Shown here piece by piece: positions 31,365 through 40,916 of a DNA stretch of 64,000 bases (the stretch's first letter is position 1; each line of letters opens with the position of its first letter). The DNA comes from Tritrichomonas musculus (Eukaryota > Parabasalia > Tritrichomonadida > Tritrichomonadidae), in the NCBI GenBank assembly GCA_039105265.1, contig JAPFFF010000010.1, positions 3,658,001-3,722,000 on the forward strand. The letters are read 5' to 3'. The position numbers and the translations under genes are program-made. The notes beneath the pieces were generated by a model. The model searched no databases. It was not told the origin of the DNA and worked only from the letters and a program-made list of their open reading frames with translations.

Positions 31365-31496
31365 GGAAGCTTGCAAAAAAGGGCTGCTGTTGCATTTTTC
31401 GAATTGGTATTTTTTAACTCGCGAATAATCGGTATCTTCGTCGAAATCGTCTGAAGATAACGAATCAGTAAGGTTTTTCGGTGACTTTTTAGACAA

Positions 31497-32190
31497 AACG
31501 CAATTCTAATTTGATAAAGATTTTTATTTTAAATTGAATATTGAATTTAAAAATAGCCTATTTTTGTAGCGGATGCTTGACTGAAAAATTTAAAACGACT
31601 AATTATATTCATAAACATGAAAATAAATTCAATTCAAAAGATACAATATTTTGATTAGTTACGAAAAAATATTATTTTGATGCATGTCAATATATAAATC
31701 AAAAAAGAAAATTTCATATTAAAAATCAAATATTTATATTTAAATATATATTTAACAATTTATTTTGATTTTAAAAATAGTATTTATTTAATATATTCAA
31801 AGATATTATTATATAGTTAAAGAAGTTGTTTATGATATACTTTTCCTTTATTTTAATTATATCTTAATAAATATATTTTCTTTAACTAAAATGATATTAA
31901 TTGTTCTATTATAACACGTTGTAAATTAAGCAAAAAGGATTTTAATGATGAAATATTTCCAATTTTTTTTCATATCTTATTGAAATCATTAATTGAATAT
32001 TTATAATTTATTCGGATTCAAGAAAAAAACTATTTTGATGTCAAATATTTGATTTGTTCCATAAAAAAGATATAAAATATTCTATATTTATTCAAACATC
32101 AATTAAATAACAGTAAATATAATTAGACAACGCCTTTTTGTATTAACAGAAATAAGAAATATTAAATATGAATTGCTTTTCTATATATAA
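31497..32190. other. AT-rich spacer
   Basis: About 700 bp between two minus-strand genes, with no coding frame or repeat of note. The part next to 31496 should hold the Raptor promoter. Confidence 0.5.
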
Positions 32191-35100
32191 TTATACCATA
32201 GAAGCAGTTAAAGGAATTTTATTTTTAGCAGAGGCAGAAGATCGTGTTCCTTTGCTTGTTCTTGGTTTATAAATTGGCTTTGTTAAAGCCGATATATGTG
32301 AAATTTCTCTTGCTGTATTCAAACTTCCAGTTGAAAGTCTTCTCAAATTTTTTGAATTATTATTATTGAAATAGTCAGAAACTGTTGGAACAGGTCTTTT
32401 CCTAAGAGATTGATAGCCATTAATAATATCCATTGGCCGAGCTGTTGGCTGCAAGTGTAATGGTTTAAACTTTTTTGTTGGTTGAGTAATATTGAAAATT
32501 GTTCTTGCGCTTGGAATTGTATCATTATTATTTCCGAGGAGTTCATCCATTTCAGGAGGAAGCACAGGTCTGTTTTTCTTGTACTCTTCGTCTTGCATGA
32601 AATCATATATCATCTTTCCAGCATTCGTAAAACTAAAAGCTTCTTCCACTGGTTCTTGTTCTTCTTCAATGACTTCAATATTTTCTTCATTTTGGGTGAA
32701 GTCATTATTAGCCAAAAAGGAAGTGACACTTTTCTTTGAATTTGTGTTTTCATCATTATCAACTTCCAGAGATGACTGTTCATTTTCTTCTTCATTAAAA
32801 TCAATTGGAATGGTCGGTAACTGTTGTCCTATATCACTAATCGGCTCATTCAACTTAATTGAAGGTTTCATTGCAATTGATCTTTCCTTCGATTTGATAT
32901 ATCCAGACAATCTTTCCGTTGGTATCTCGTCGCTCTCAAAATGCTTCCTGTCAATTTCAAAGGGGTTCTTTTTTATCGAGGACTGAATGTCAAAAATGTC
33001 CCATCCAGATTTTTTCGAATTCGAATTGTTATTCGTATCATTGAAAAAGCCAAGATAAAATAAGGTCACATCACCTTCACTTTCTTGCTTAGGTGAAGTT
33101 ACCCAAAAACGGACAATACGATCGTTACTCGACGTTACAATGAAGTTTCCATGATTGACAACAAGAATTGTGTTTATCTCTTCTTGACTGCAACGTTTGA
33201 GGGACTGAAGACCAGGCAAGTATGGATCAATTTTGAAAACAGGCTCAAATAACAATTTCCACTTTTTAACGTATCCAAAAGTGTCACCAGTGTAAAGAAA
33301 TCCGTTTTCATGGTCAATTTCAATAGCAGACAGTATATAAGGCTTCTTGATGTCGTGCGCATTTCCGATCGTTCGAATGTGAATAAGCTTGGGCAGACTG
33401 TAAATGTGCAGATTGCCTGAGCCGTCGCCAACAAACAAAAAGTGGCCATATGCTTTCAGACTTTCAATTGAGGAGTTTAATTTTACTTTTTCTTTAGGAG
33501 TATTGGTTTCAAGAATCCATTCAAAAAGCTCGCCGTCAACATCGCCTGTTACGATGCCATCATTAAATTCAGTCATGGCACTAATATCCGACTTGTGACC
33601 TGAAAACATTCTATACGGATCAAAATGGCCTTTCTCAGTCTCCATAAACAGCATCACGTTCTTGTCCCAACTGGCTCGAGCATAATAATCTCGGCAACTA
33701 ATCGTGGCGCATTTCATGATGGTAATGAAGTTGGACGGTTCAGTGAGATTGCTTATTGGGATTTCGGTTCCACTATTGAAATTCCAAAGAAGTGTTTTTT
33801 TACTAAAACTGCTTGTAATTAGTCTTCGTCCTGTACTGTCAATACAAGCAGCAGAAAGTGTGTCAGAATTGCTCTTGTTGTTCAATGAACTTTTATCAAT
33901 GCAGTTTTTATGAGCACATCGAAGTGATCCATCATGATAATTCCATATCTTAATTGTTGAAATGCAGTCCACGGTCACAATCTCTTCAAATGTAGTTGTA
34001 TAAAAAGTTCCAACAATTGGGTAGCCATGAGTTAGAGTTTCATAGATATCTGCTTGTGCAGATACATCTTCTGTCCATTTTGATGGATACGAAGAACATG
34101 TAATAAGAGAATGTCTGGATAAATCGAAAAATGAAGCTGAATAATGATTTTCTGGACGTTGTAAATCATTGTCATTCCATTCGTATACCATTCGAAAATT
34201 AACGCTGTCCCATAAGCGAAATTCTTTACGGTTTGTAATTGTTAAAACATATTTTTCATCATTACTTGTAATAAAATCTGTGATGCATTGAATTGCGTTG
34301 TAATGGCCTCCTAATTTGAATAATTTGCGTGGTGGAGAAATTGCCCATACATAAGCATCTCGGGATACTCCATAAGTAACAATGATTTTTTGAGTTGGAG
34401 AAAAATTAAATCCTAAGATTGAATCGACTTTATCAGTAAATGTTCGTAATACAGTAAAAGTACCGCCATTGCCAGTGCTTGAATCAAGAAAGTTCCAAAA
34501 TTTAACTGTATGATCCATTGAGCATGACGCATAACATTTTAATGTGTCTATTGGTGATATCTGATTAATACCACCTTTATGCATTGTAGTGCGTGCTATT
34601 CTGACAATCAGATAATCCGTACCACGTCGTCTCATTGGTATTTTGATTTTGAAAACTTCAATTAGTCCTGAATCATCTCCAACAAAAAATATTTTTGTAT
34701 AATCATTTGGTTTGCTGAGATCATCTGCACTACAAATTGTTTGTGGAACGTTACCAAGTGGCATTTGAGGACAATTTAAAAATTGCAATGCTTCTTTTGC
34801 TTCTGGAATATCCATTCTCCGTATATCTCTAGATGTTGGTGATGCTGATACTTCAACGGGTAATTTTGTTAATGAATCAAGTTCGTAAAATAACAACTGT
34901 CGTTTTGTTGTCGCAACAGCTATAAGTCTGAGTGAATCAAAAATACAAAAATTAGAAAAGAAACCAGGCTCATTAATGCTTCGTTTAAACGCCAAATTGG
35001 TTGGATTCCAGAATCTAATTGAGTCCGGACTCATCGTTACATATTCACCTGTAAAATAGCACATAGATATTTGTTGGATCATTTCACGATGCATTTGTGA

Positions 35101-35589
35101 TCGACTAGGAATAGGAAGTTTTGGTTTATGAATAAATCTCATTGTTTCATTATCAATGTGTAACTCTCTAATCTCAATTTCTTTCGATAAATATAAAACA
35201 ATTTCATTCCAATCAATAATTCCATCGTTATCCGCATCAATCCGCATAAAATATTTTTGATAATCTTCATCTGTAATTTTTCCATCTTGAATGAAATTGC
35301 GAAGTGATGAATTTAACCATTGATCAAGAGTAAGATATCCTTTTTCTTGAGTGTCGGCATCTTCAAAACAACGTCTAAGGTCATGTAAAAAGAATCGAGA
35401 TAGAGCATAACTATTGTTGGGAAGAGTTCTACGAAATTTCGCTGTTTTTAATGACACTGATTTTGTTGTTCTAGAGGTAATTGAAGTTCTTGCAGTTGTG
35501 GATGCTTTTGATGGTTGACGAGTATATATATCATTAAATGTTAAATTAGGATTATTCTTCTCATCTATGGGAATAGCTTCTGAAATCAT
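32191..35589 (-). CDS. EF-hand and WD40 repeat protein (WDR49/WDR64-like)
   Basis: A 1132-residue protein. After a Ser/Thr-rich N-terminus there is a pair of EF-hands: a degenerate one near residues 75-92 and a canonical one with loop D118-x-D120-x-D122-G123-x-I125-D126-x-x-E129, all calcium ligands present. About 12-14 WD40 blades follow (about 170-860), giving two beta propellers, for example VKFWNFLD, DAYVWAI, FRLWDSVNF, IKIWNYHDGS, TLLWNF and VRFWVTS. The last 270 residues are disordered, Asn/Glu/Lys-rich, and end in a basic Ser/Thr tail. An EF-hand pair before a double WD40 propeller is the architecture of WDR49/WDR64-type proteins associated with cilia and flagella in other eukaryotes. 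A calcium-responsive axonemal or cytoskeletal role is inference. Confidence 0.88.
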   Translation of the reverse strand: MISEAIPIDEKNNPNLTFNDIYTRQPSKASTTARTSITSRTTKSVSLKTAKFRRTLPNNSYALSRFFLHDLRRCFEDADTQEKGYLTLDQWLNSSLRNFIQDGKITDEDYQKYFMRIDADNDGIIDWNEIVLYLSKEIEIRELHIDNETMRFIHKPKLPIPSRSQMHREMIQQISMCYFTGEYVTMSPDSIRFWNPTNLAFKRSINEPGFFSNFCIFDSLRLIAVATTKRQLLFYELDSLTKLPVEVSASPTSRDIRRMDIPEAKEALQFLNCPQMPLGNVPQTICSADDLSKPNDYTKIFFVGDDSGLIEVFKIKIPMRRRGTDYLIVRIARTTMHKGGINQISPIDTLKCYASCSMDHTVKFWNFLDSSTGNGGTFTVLRTFTDKVDSILGFNFSPTQKIIVTYGVSRDAYVWAISPPRKLFKLGGHYNAIQCITDFITSNDEKYVLTITNRKEFRLWDSVNFRMVYEWNDNDLQRPENHYSASFFDLSRHSLITCSSYPSKWTEDVSAQADIYETLTHGYPIVGTFYTTTFEEIVTVDCISTIKIWNYHDGSLRCAHKNCIDKSSLNNKSNSDTLSAACIDSTGRRLITSSFSKKTLLWNFNSGTEIPISNLTEPSNFITIMKCATISCRDYYARASWDKNVMLFMETEKGHFDPYRMFSGHKSDISAMTEFNDGIVTGDVDGELFEWILETNTPKEKVKLNSSIESLKAYGHFLFVGDGSGNLHIYSLPKLIHIRTIGNAHDIKKPYILSAIEIDHENGFLYTGDTFGYVKKWKLLFEPVFKIDPYLPGLQSLKRCSQEEINTILVVNHGNFIVTSSNDRIVRFWVTSPKQESEGDVTLFYLGFFNDTNNNSNSKKSGWDIFDIQSSIKKNPFEIDRKHFESDEIPTERLSGYIKSKERSIAMKPSIKLNEPISDIGQQLPTIPIDFNEEENEQSSLEVDNDENTNSKKSVTSFLANNDFTQNEENIEVIEEEQEPVEEAFSFTNAGKMIYDFMQDEEYKKNRPVLPPEMDELLGNNNDTIPSARTIFNITQPTKKFKPLHLQPTARPMDIINGYQSLRKRPVPTVSDYFNNNNSKNLRRLSTGSLNTAREISHISALTKPIYKPRTSKGTRSSASAKNKIPLTASMV

Positions 35590-35943
35590 CTATGTTCTAT
35601 TAAATAAATTGTTAACTAATGCTTAAACTTTTTCTATATAATTAACGAGCAAAATTTTAATTCGTTTTATTCTTTATTTGGTGTTTATCTCGAAATATAT
35701 TATTTTAACTTTAACATATTTTTCATTATTTGAATAGGTTTCTAATCAAAACGTTTGGAAACCTTTTTTAAAAGCAAAAAAGGTTGTTAATTTAATATAA
35801 ACATGATTTTTTTAATTAACATACACTCCTCCATTTAGAGTGAAGTTGGATTATTTTATAGTAAAAACTTCGTTCCTCAACTTTTGAAAAGTCCGAGAAA
35901 AAAAAATTATTTCGAAGATATAAGCTTTTTAAAACAAGTATAC

Positions 35944-36270
35944 TTAACAATTTAATAAAGGAGAAGTATCACCAAGAACGGCTCGAATTTGATCTTCTAT
36001 TTGATTGATTTTTTCTTCAAAATTGGAAAGGAAATTCATAACTTCACCCTTTTGATTTTCAATTGCGTAAAGCTCACTCTTTTTGACTTTGTTGATTGAG
36101 GCAACTTCGAATTTGGCTATTTCCTTTTCGATTTCTTCAGCTCGAGTGAAAAATTGTTTCATTTCTTCTCTAATTTGAGCATTATTGTCAGCAGCACCAT
36201 CTTCAATTAAAGCCAAAGCATTAGCAAAATGCTTATTCATATCTTTTACAAGGCTACTTTTAGTATTCAT
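35944..36270 (-). CDS. Small coiled-coil protein
   Basis: A 108-residue acidic and helical protein with regular hydrophobic spacing (MKQFFTRAEEIEKEIAKFEV, MNFLSNFEEKINQIEDQIRAV), ending in TSPLLNC. It is too short and general for a family call; it resembles small subunits of coiled-coil complexes. The start is well supported by an Inr 17 nt upstream on the minus strand. It lies between the EF-hand/WD40 gene and the large membrane protein gene, all on the same strand with short gaps, but trichomonad genes are transcribed singly. Confidence 0.75.
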   Translation of the reverse strand: MNTKSSLVKDMNKHFANALALIEDGAADNNAQIREEMKQFFTRAEEIEKEIAKFEVASINKVKKSELYAIENQKGEVMNFLSNFEEKINQIEDQIRAVLGDTSPLLNC

Positions 36271-36283
36271 TTTTAATTATCTT

Positions 36284-36290
36284 TAAATGA
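36284..36290 (-). promoter_or_regulatory. Initiator (Inr) of the small coiled-coil gene
   Basis: Read on the minus strand this is TCATTTA, fitting TCA+1YWW. The predicted start base is 36288, about 17 nt before the ATG at 36270. Confidence 0.55.
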
Positions 36291-36379
36291 CTATATTGAA
36301 ATGTGATATAAAAAATATCAATATTCAGTAAACATAAAAAGAAAATATAAATTGGAGAAAAAAAAAAACATGATATTTA

Positions 36380-39300
36380 TTAAGTAACAACAATAGAAAT
36401 TGATAAATCACTACCTTGAAATATAAAGGAATTTGCTGAATCCATAATTTGCAAGCTTGATGGATATGCAATCTGGCCTGGCATCAAATTACCGAGAATT
36501 TGCATAGCTGTTTGATAGCAGCTTCCAAAAGCACGGCCTTTAAATAACGGGAACATAACCTTAGATCCTAGTATGAAAAGTGATCCTTCATTACATATTG
36601 AGCATTTACCATCAATTGAAACCAAAAGAGGTTTTAATAAAGAAATGAATCTTTTTTGTTGTTCAACATTATTTCCTCTATCTATAATTACCAATTTACT
36701 TCTTCTATCTCTAATTTCAAATCCGAAAAATTCGTTTAAATTAATACTTTCTTCATTGAAACTTTTTCTGAGGTTTTGAAGAGGGAATTCATTGATAATT
36801 GCGCAAAAAGGATTTTTAATCTCTTCTGATTTAAAAACCACCGGATATTTAATTCTCTGCATCTGACGAATTAGCTTATTCATCATGAAGTGAGAATTAT
36901 TATCTGATATCAGAAAAACATTTTTGTTTTGTTTGGAGAATGAAATCATCACTTCCGTTTTCCCGTCAAAAGAGACAGATACGGGCTGATCGGGTCTATT
37001 TGTGAAGAAATCCCTTATTTGTTTTGCTGATTCAGGCATCTGACCAATTAAGCATTGAATTATCTCAGAAATTTTTGAAGGGTGAAAACCGAAAAACCGA
37101 TCAATATTTCCCTTCACCTCGACGAAGTAACCGTCAATTTGATTCAAACTGCCATCTGACTCAGAATCGTTATTGCTGATGCTATTCAAATTGCTCTGAA
37201 ATTGAATTGAGCAGAGGTCAAATATTTGAGAGAAGTCAGTCTGAAAAAGTTCATCTCTCAATTGTTCCACTTTTTCAATGGACACCACAATACCTTTTGT
37301 TAAGACCTTCAGCACAGGATTCGCCTTCCATGCCCGCTCTGGTATGTATCTCATCAGCTGGTACATTGTTGTGTAGAGCCTGAGAGATTCGACGCCTTGG
37401 ATGATGTAGACGAAGAATGAAAGAATGGACAAGATTGGGATTATGTAACCGAAAGTTCTAAAGATTGGAGAAGCTATTATTTTCATTGGATGAATGTCAG
37501 GCAAGAAAGCGTCATTATCAATAAATTGGTCTCTCCAAACTTTATTTCCTTTATCATAGAAATCTTGGGTTTCGTTTGTTTGGTTTGTGATGGATGCGTA
37601 GTTAGAAACAAGCAAGTATCTTCGAACGTAAATGGCAGCAACAATAGAGTTAGATGTTGCCATGATGTTCATATCAGGCAACTTATTATATTTATATTCT
37701 TTGTTCCTATAAATCAAGACAATGATGCTAATAAAAAGTGGATAAATGAAGATCATCAGAATAGAAATTGAATAAAAAAATGTCATTTTTTTTCTTGACT
37801 GAACTTTTTGTATAGATTTCTGAGGATAACCGATGAAAAGCTCCACTTTTTGAAACATCGAAGCAACTTCTTTTAGAACAGAATTAGGAACAGTGTTTAT
37901 AATAGCAAACAGGTTTTTATACAAGTTTTTTCCTATGATTTCAATTGATACAACAAAACCGACAAAACCGATAATTTCAAGGACCAATAACGATACGATA
38001 TATGGCCAGTCATCTGTCAATAGGCTTTTGATGCTATTGCAGTGTTTTTCGGCTAACTGTTGGTATATCTTGTCTGTCAACAGGATCATGTTATCGACCG
38101 ATGACGATAATGTTTTCAATGAATACTCAGGCATGTCGTTCATTTTGTATGCATTGTGCGAATAGAAGGAAGCGATGTTATGCATGTAACCGAAAATGTA
38201 AGAAAAAGTGCAGTTAGTTGAGGTGCAATTTGGCAAGTGGGTGTCAATGTTGTCGGTTATGTCAGATTCAGTGCTCATTAAGTGGTTATATTTAAGCATT
38301 GAATCACACGTTATTTTGATCATTGAAACGACATACATAATGAAGTTCCCTTTATCGTCCGGGAAGTTGAATGAGTTCTTTTGATAGTCGTGAATAACAA
38401 GTGAATTCAAATAGCAATTGTACGTTAAAAACCGAAAGTTTAACGTCTCTGAAATATAATTCATCCTTGTCTCATAAAGCGTCGCTTTGTCGTCGATTGT
38501 AAAGATGAACTTGAACGACAAAACAAGCATGACTATGTAGACGACAATTGACGATAAAAAAACGTATTTGAATAAATTCAACCGAATTTGATCGAAGTTT
38601 ATTTCAAACGTCTTCTTGTGCTTCGGAATCGAGAAGGCTTGACACAAGGAATAAAACTTGTCCTTGATTGGAGGAAGCATGTAACGTGTAGCATCTTCTT
38701 GGGTGTCATTTAAAGAGATGAAAATCAAATCTGACACTTTTTTCTTCTTTTCTTCGAGGTCGCTTCCGAAACTCAATGATTCGCTAAACGGTTTTGACAC
38801 TGGAAATAGATTGAAAAAGTCGATGTACAATTGTTTAGAAACCGATTCTTTCCCTTCTGAAAGCTCTGAATATTTTTGAAAGGCTTTCGCACTCTCAGTG
38901 AAATCATGAAGAATGTCAGAGTAAAAAAGTGAGGCCTCTAAACGTACACTCGGACTATAAGGATACTTGACGATCAAACTGTTCATATCGTCTTTCATTG
39001 CCTTGTTGCAATCAACAACCTCCGAAATCGACTTTACGAACATTTTGAAGTCGCAATTGGCAGCAGAAGACCAGAACTCGCTGTGTGTCTGTGCGTAGGA
39101 AGAGAGAAGTCTTCGATATTTTTGAATGTCACGTTTAATGATAGGTGAAATATTGACCTTGGACGATTGCATGAGACAATAGACGCATTGAAAAATTACA
39201 TAGGAGGAAAGTGTCGAAAAAGTGTCATTTAAAGAGAGCCAATGAAGAAGAATACGATAGAGGTTTGGATTGTTGCTCCACAAAATTGAATAGAGGAACG

Positions 39301-40462
39301 ATACAATTGAAATTAGCCATTGACTCTTTGGATACAATTCGAGGCAATATTGAAGGAAACTTTGGCTTAAAATATTCTTGTTGGCAGACATAAAACAGTC
39401 ACGAATCATCCATTGGATTGACTGCTCTGAATGGTACGACGAGAGAGTCATTCGAATGGCATCGACTGTGAATTCTCCAACTGATGAATCTAATTGTTGT
39501 TGTAAAAATGAATGGAGTGAATCACGACGTTTCTCTGATAATATGTAAATTAATCCAAATAAAATGGTGTAGATAATGGGAATAAAGGAAAAGATCCAAT
39601 CATTTTGTAATACAAAATCGGTCTTTACCGAAGTGGCATGTATTGTGATAATCGCTAAATTCATTATGATTATAAATAATGAGTTTGTAGCTACAAATTG
39701 ATTAACAATGGTGAGGATAAATGGCATTTTATATAATACAAGAATTAAATAGAGTAAATGCAAAACAATGGAAGTGGATGATAAAATGTAAACTAATATA
39801 TCGGATAGATGCGTAATGATTGAATTAAAAACAGTGGTTATGCAATTTAATAATGGAAAAAAAACTGAAAAGCCATAAAACCATTCAGCAAATATCGGAT
39901 TTGGCTTTGTTATTGAATTGTTATCAAAACAAAAAAGAAAGCTCGTAATAAGCAAATAAAATGGAAAAAATATGATTAATAAAAACATTACTAAGTCAAA
40001 AAAAACATTTAAATCAACATAATCTAGAACACCAAATGGACAAAATCCAAAAAAGAGAGATAGAAAAGGTAGAAGAATAATGTGAAATTGAGGATTTAAT
40101 ATCCAATGAAGCCGTATTGTCAACGATGGAATTATTAAACATAAAATAAAGGTAAATATTGTGACAGCAATGATTATAAATGAGATTAGTAACCAAAATT
40201 CAGCTGGGCTAAAAATAATCTGAAAATAATATAATGTATTATTACTCGGATTATTATTGGTTATAAATGGAATGATTGGATAAACTGAAAAAATAATATT
40301 TAATATTGTATTTACGAATAAAGTGAATGACGAGAAAGGAAAAGAGCAAAATTCTGAATTTTTTAAGTAAGTCATAAATAAAAAAAATCGATTCCGAATG
40401 CCGGAAAAGTTTGGTGGAGCCAATTGTATTTCATCATCATGTTCAAAAAATTGTTGGCTCAT
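36380..40462 (-). CDS. Large multi-pass membrane protein of the trichomonad nucleotide-cyclase type, with a divergent C-terminal domain
   Basis: Starting at the first ATG (complement of 40460-40462; the frame is open further upstream without ATG) the protein has 1360 residues. Residues about 25-330 hold some 8-9 transmembrane helices; a cytosolic helical region follows; further helices lie near 625-650, 815-840, 890-920 and 1000-1030; then a helical linker with a PAS-like segment (about 1110-1145, NIDRFFGFHPSKISEIIQCL). The last 120 residues resemble the end of a class III cyclase (GKCSICNEGSLFILG, RAFGSCYQTAMQILGNLMPGQIAYPS). Trichomonads have a large family of multi-pass proteins ending in adenylate/guanylate cyclase domains. 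I cannot find the two metal-binding Asp motifs here, so it may be a non-catalytic member. Plasma-membrane sensor role is inference. Confidence 0.78.
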   Translation of the reverse strand: MSQQFFEHDDEIQLAPPNFSGIRNRFFLFMTYLKNSEFCSFPFSSFTLFVNTILNIIFSVYPIIPFITNNNPSNNTLYYFQIIFSPAEFWLLISFIIIAVTIFTFILCLIIPSLTIRLHWILNPQFHIILLPFLSLFFGFCPFGVLDYVDLNVFFDLVMFLLIIFFPFYLLITSFLFCFDNNSITKPNPIFAEWFYGFSVFFPLLNCITTVFNSIITHLSDILVYILSSTSIVLHLLYLILVLYKMPFILTIVNQFVATNSLFIIIMNLAIITIHATSVKTDFVLQNDWIFSFIPIIYTILFGLIYILSEKRRDSLHSFLQQQLDSSVGEFTVDAIRMTLSSYHSEQSIQWMIRDCFMSANKNILSQSFLQYCLELYPKSQWLISIVSFLYSILWSNNPNLYRILLHWLSLNDTFSTLSSYVIFQCVYCLMQSSKVNISPIIKRDIQKYRRLLSSYAQTHSEFWSSAANCDFKMFVKSISEVVDCNKAMKDDMNSLIVKYPYSPSVRLEASLFYSDILHDFTESAKAFQKYSELSEGKESVSKQLYIDFFNLFPVSKPFSESLSFGSDLEEKKKKVSDLIFISLNDTQEDATRYMLPPIKDKFYSLCQAFSIPKHKKTFEINFDQIRLNLFKYVFLSSIVVYIVMLVLSFKFIFTIDDKATLYETRMNYISETLNFRFLTYNCYLNSLVIHDYQKNSFNFPDDKGNFIMYVVSMIKITCDSMLKYNHLMSTESDITDNIDTHLPNCTSTNCTFSYIFGYMHNIASFYSHNAYKMNDMPEYSLKTLSSSVDNMILLTDKIYQQLAEKHCNSIKSLLTDDWPYIVSLLVLEIIGFVGFVVSIEIIGKNLYKNLFAIINTVPNSVLKEVASMFQKVELFIGYPQKSIQKVQSRKKMTFFYSISILMIFIYPLFISIIVLIYRNKEYKYNKLPDMNIMATSNSIVAAIYVRRYLLVSNYASITNQTNETQDFYDKGNKVWRDQFIDNDAFLPDIHPMKIIASPIFRTFGYIIPILSILSFFVYIIQGVESLRLYTTMYQLMRYIPERAWKANPVLKVLTKGIVVSIEKVEQLRDELFQTDFSQIFDLCSIQFQSNLNSISNNDSESDGSLNQIDGYFVEVKGNIDRFFGFHPSKISEIIQCLIGQMPESAKQIRDFFTNRPDQPVSVSFDGKTEVMISFSKQNKNVFLISDNNSHFMMNKLIRQMQRIKYPVVFKSEEIKNPFCAIINEFPLQNLRKSFNEESINLNEFFGFEIRDRRSKLVIIDRGNNVEQQKRFISLLKPLLVSIDGKCSICNEGSLFILGSKVMFPLFKGRAFGSCYQTAMQILGNLMPGQIAYPSSLQIMDSANSFIFQGSDLSISIVVT

Positions 40463-40916
40463 GTTATAATCATTAAAAATTTTTAAGCAAAAAACGGTTT
40501 TGGTCAATTTTTTGCTATATTCTAAAATTTCGAAATTCAAATAATATCGAAGAAAAAATTTATTAATATTTCGATAAAAAAATAAATTATAATAATTATT
40601 TTTGAAAATTATTTTATTTTATATTTTTAAAATTTTAAAATATTATGTGAATGTTTAAAATATGCCTTAAAAAAAGATATTTTTAATATTTTGAATTGAA
40701 AATAGTTTTCAATTGATAAAAATTTTTCTCATATTAAAAAGTTTATATCTATTCAAAATAAACCGCCAAAATAGAGAAAATAATACCTTTATTTGTTCAC
40801 ATTTTAAATGGATAAAAATCATAATCTCTACGATCAGTAAATAGAGTCATTTTTGAAAGAGAACTTTTTAATAAAAATTGAGAAATCATAGAAAAAAGGT
40901 TTTTTTCTTGATTTTA
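40463..40916. promoter_or_regulatory. Divergent upstream region
   Basis: A 454-bp AT-rich gap between two genes read outward, so it must hold both promoters. On the plus strand AATCATAG at 40885-40892, about 30 nt before the ATG at 40917, is a weak Initiator candidate. No other motif stands out. Confidence 0.4.
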
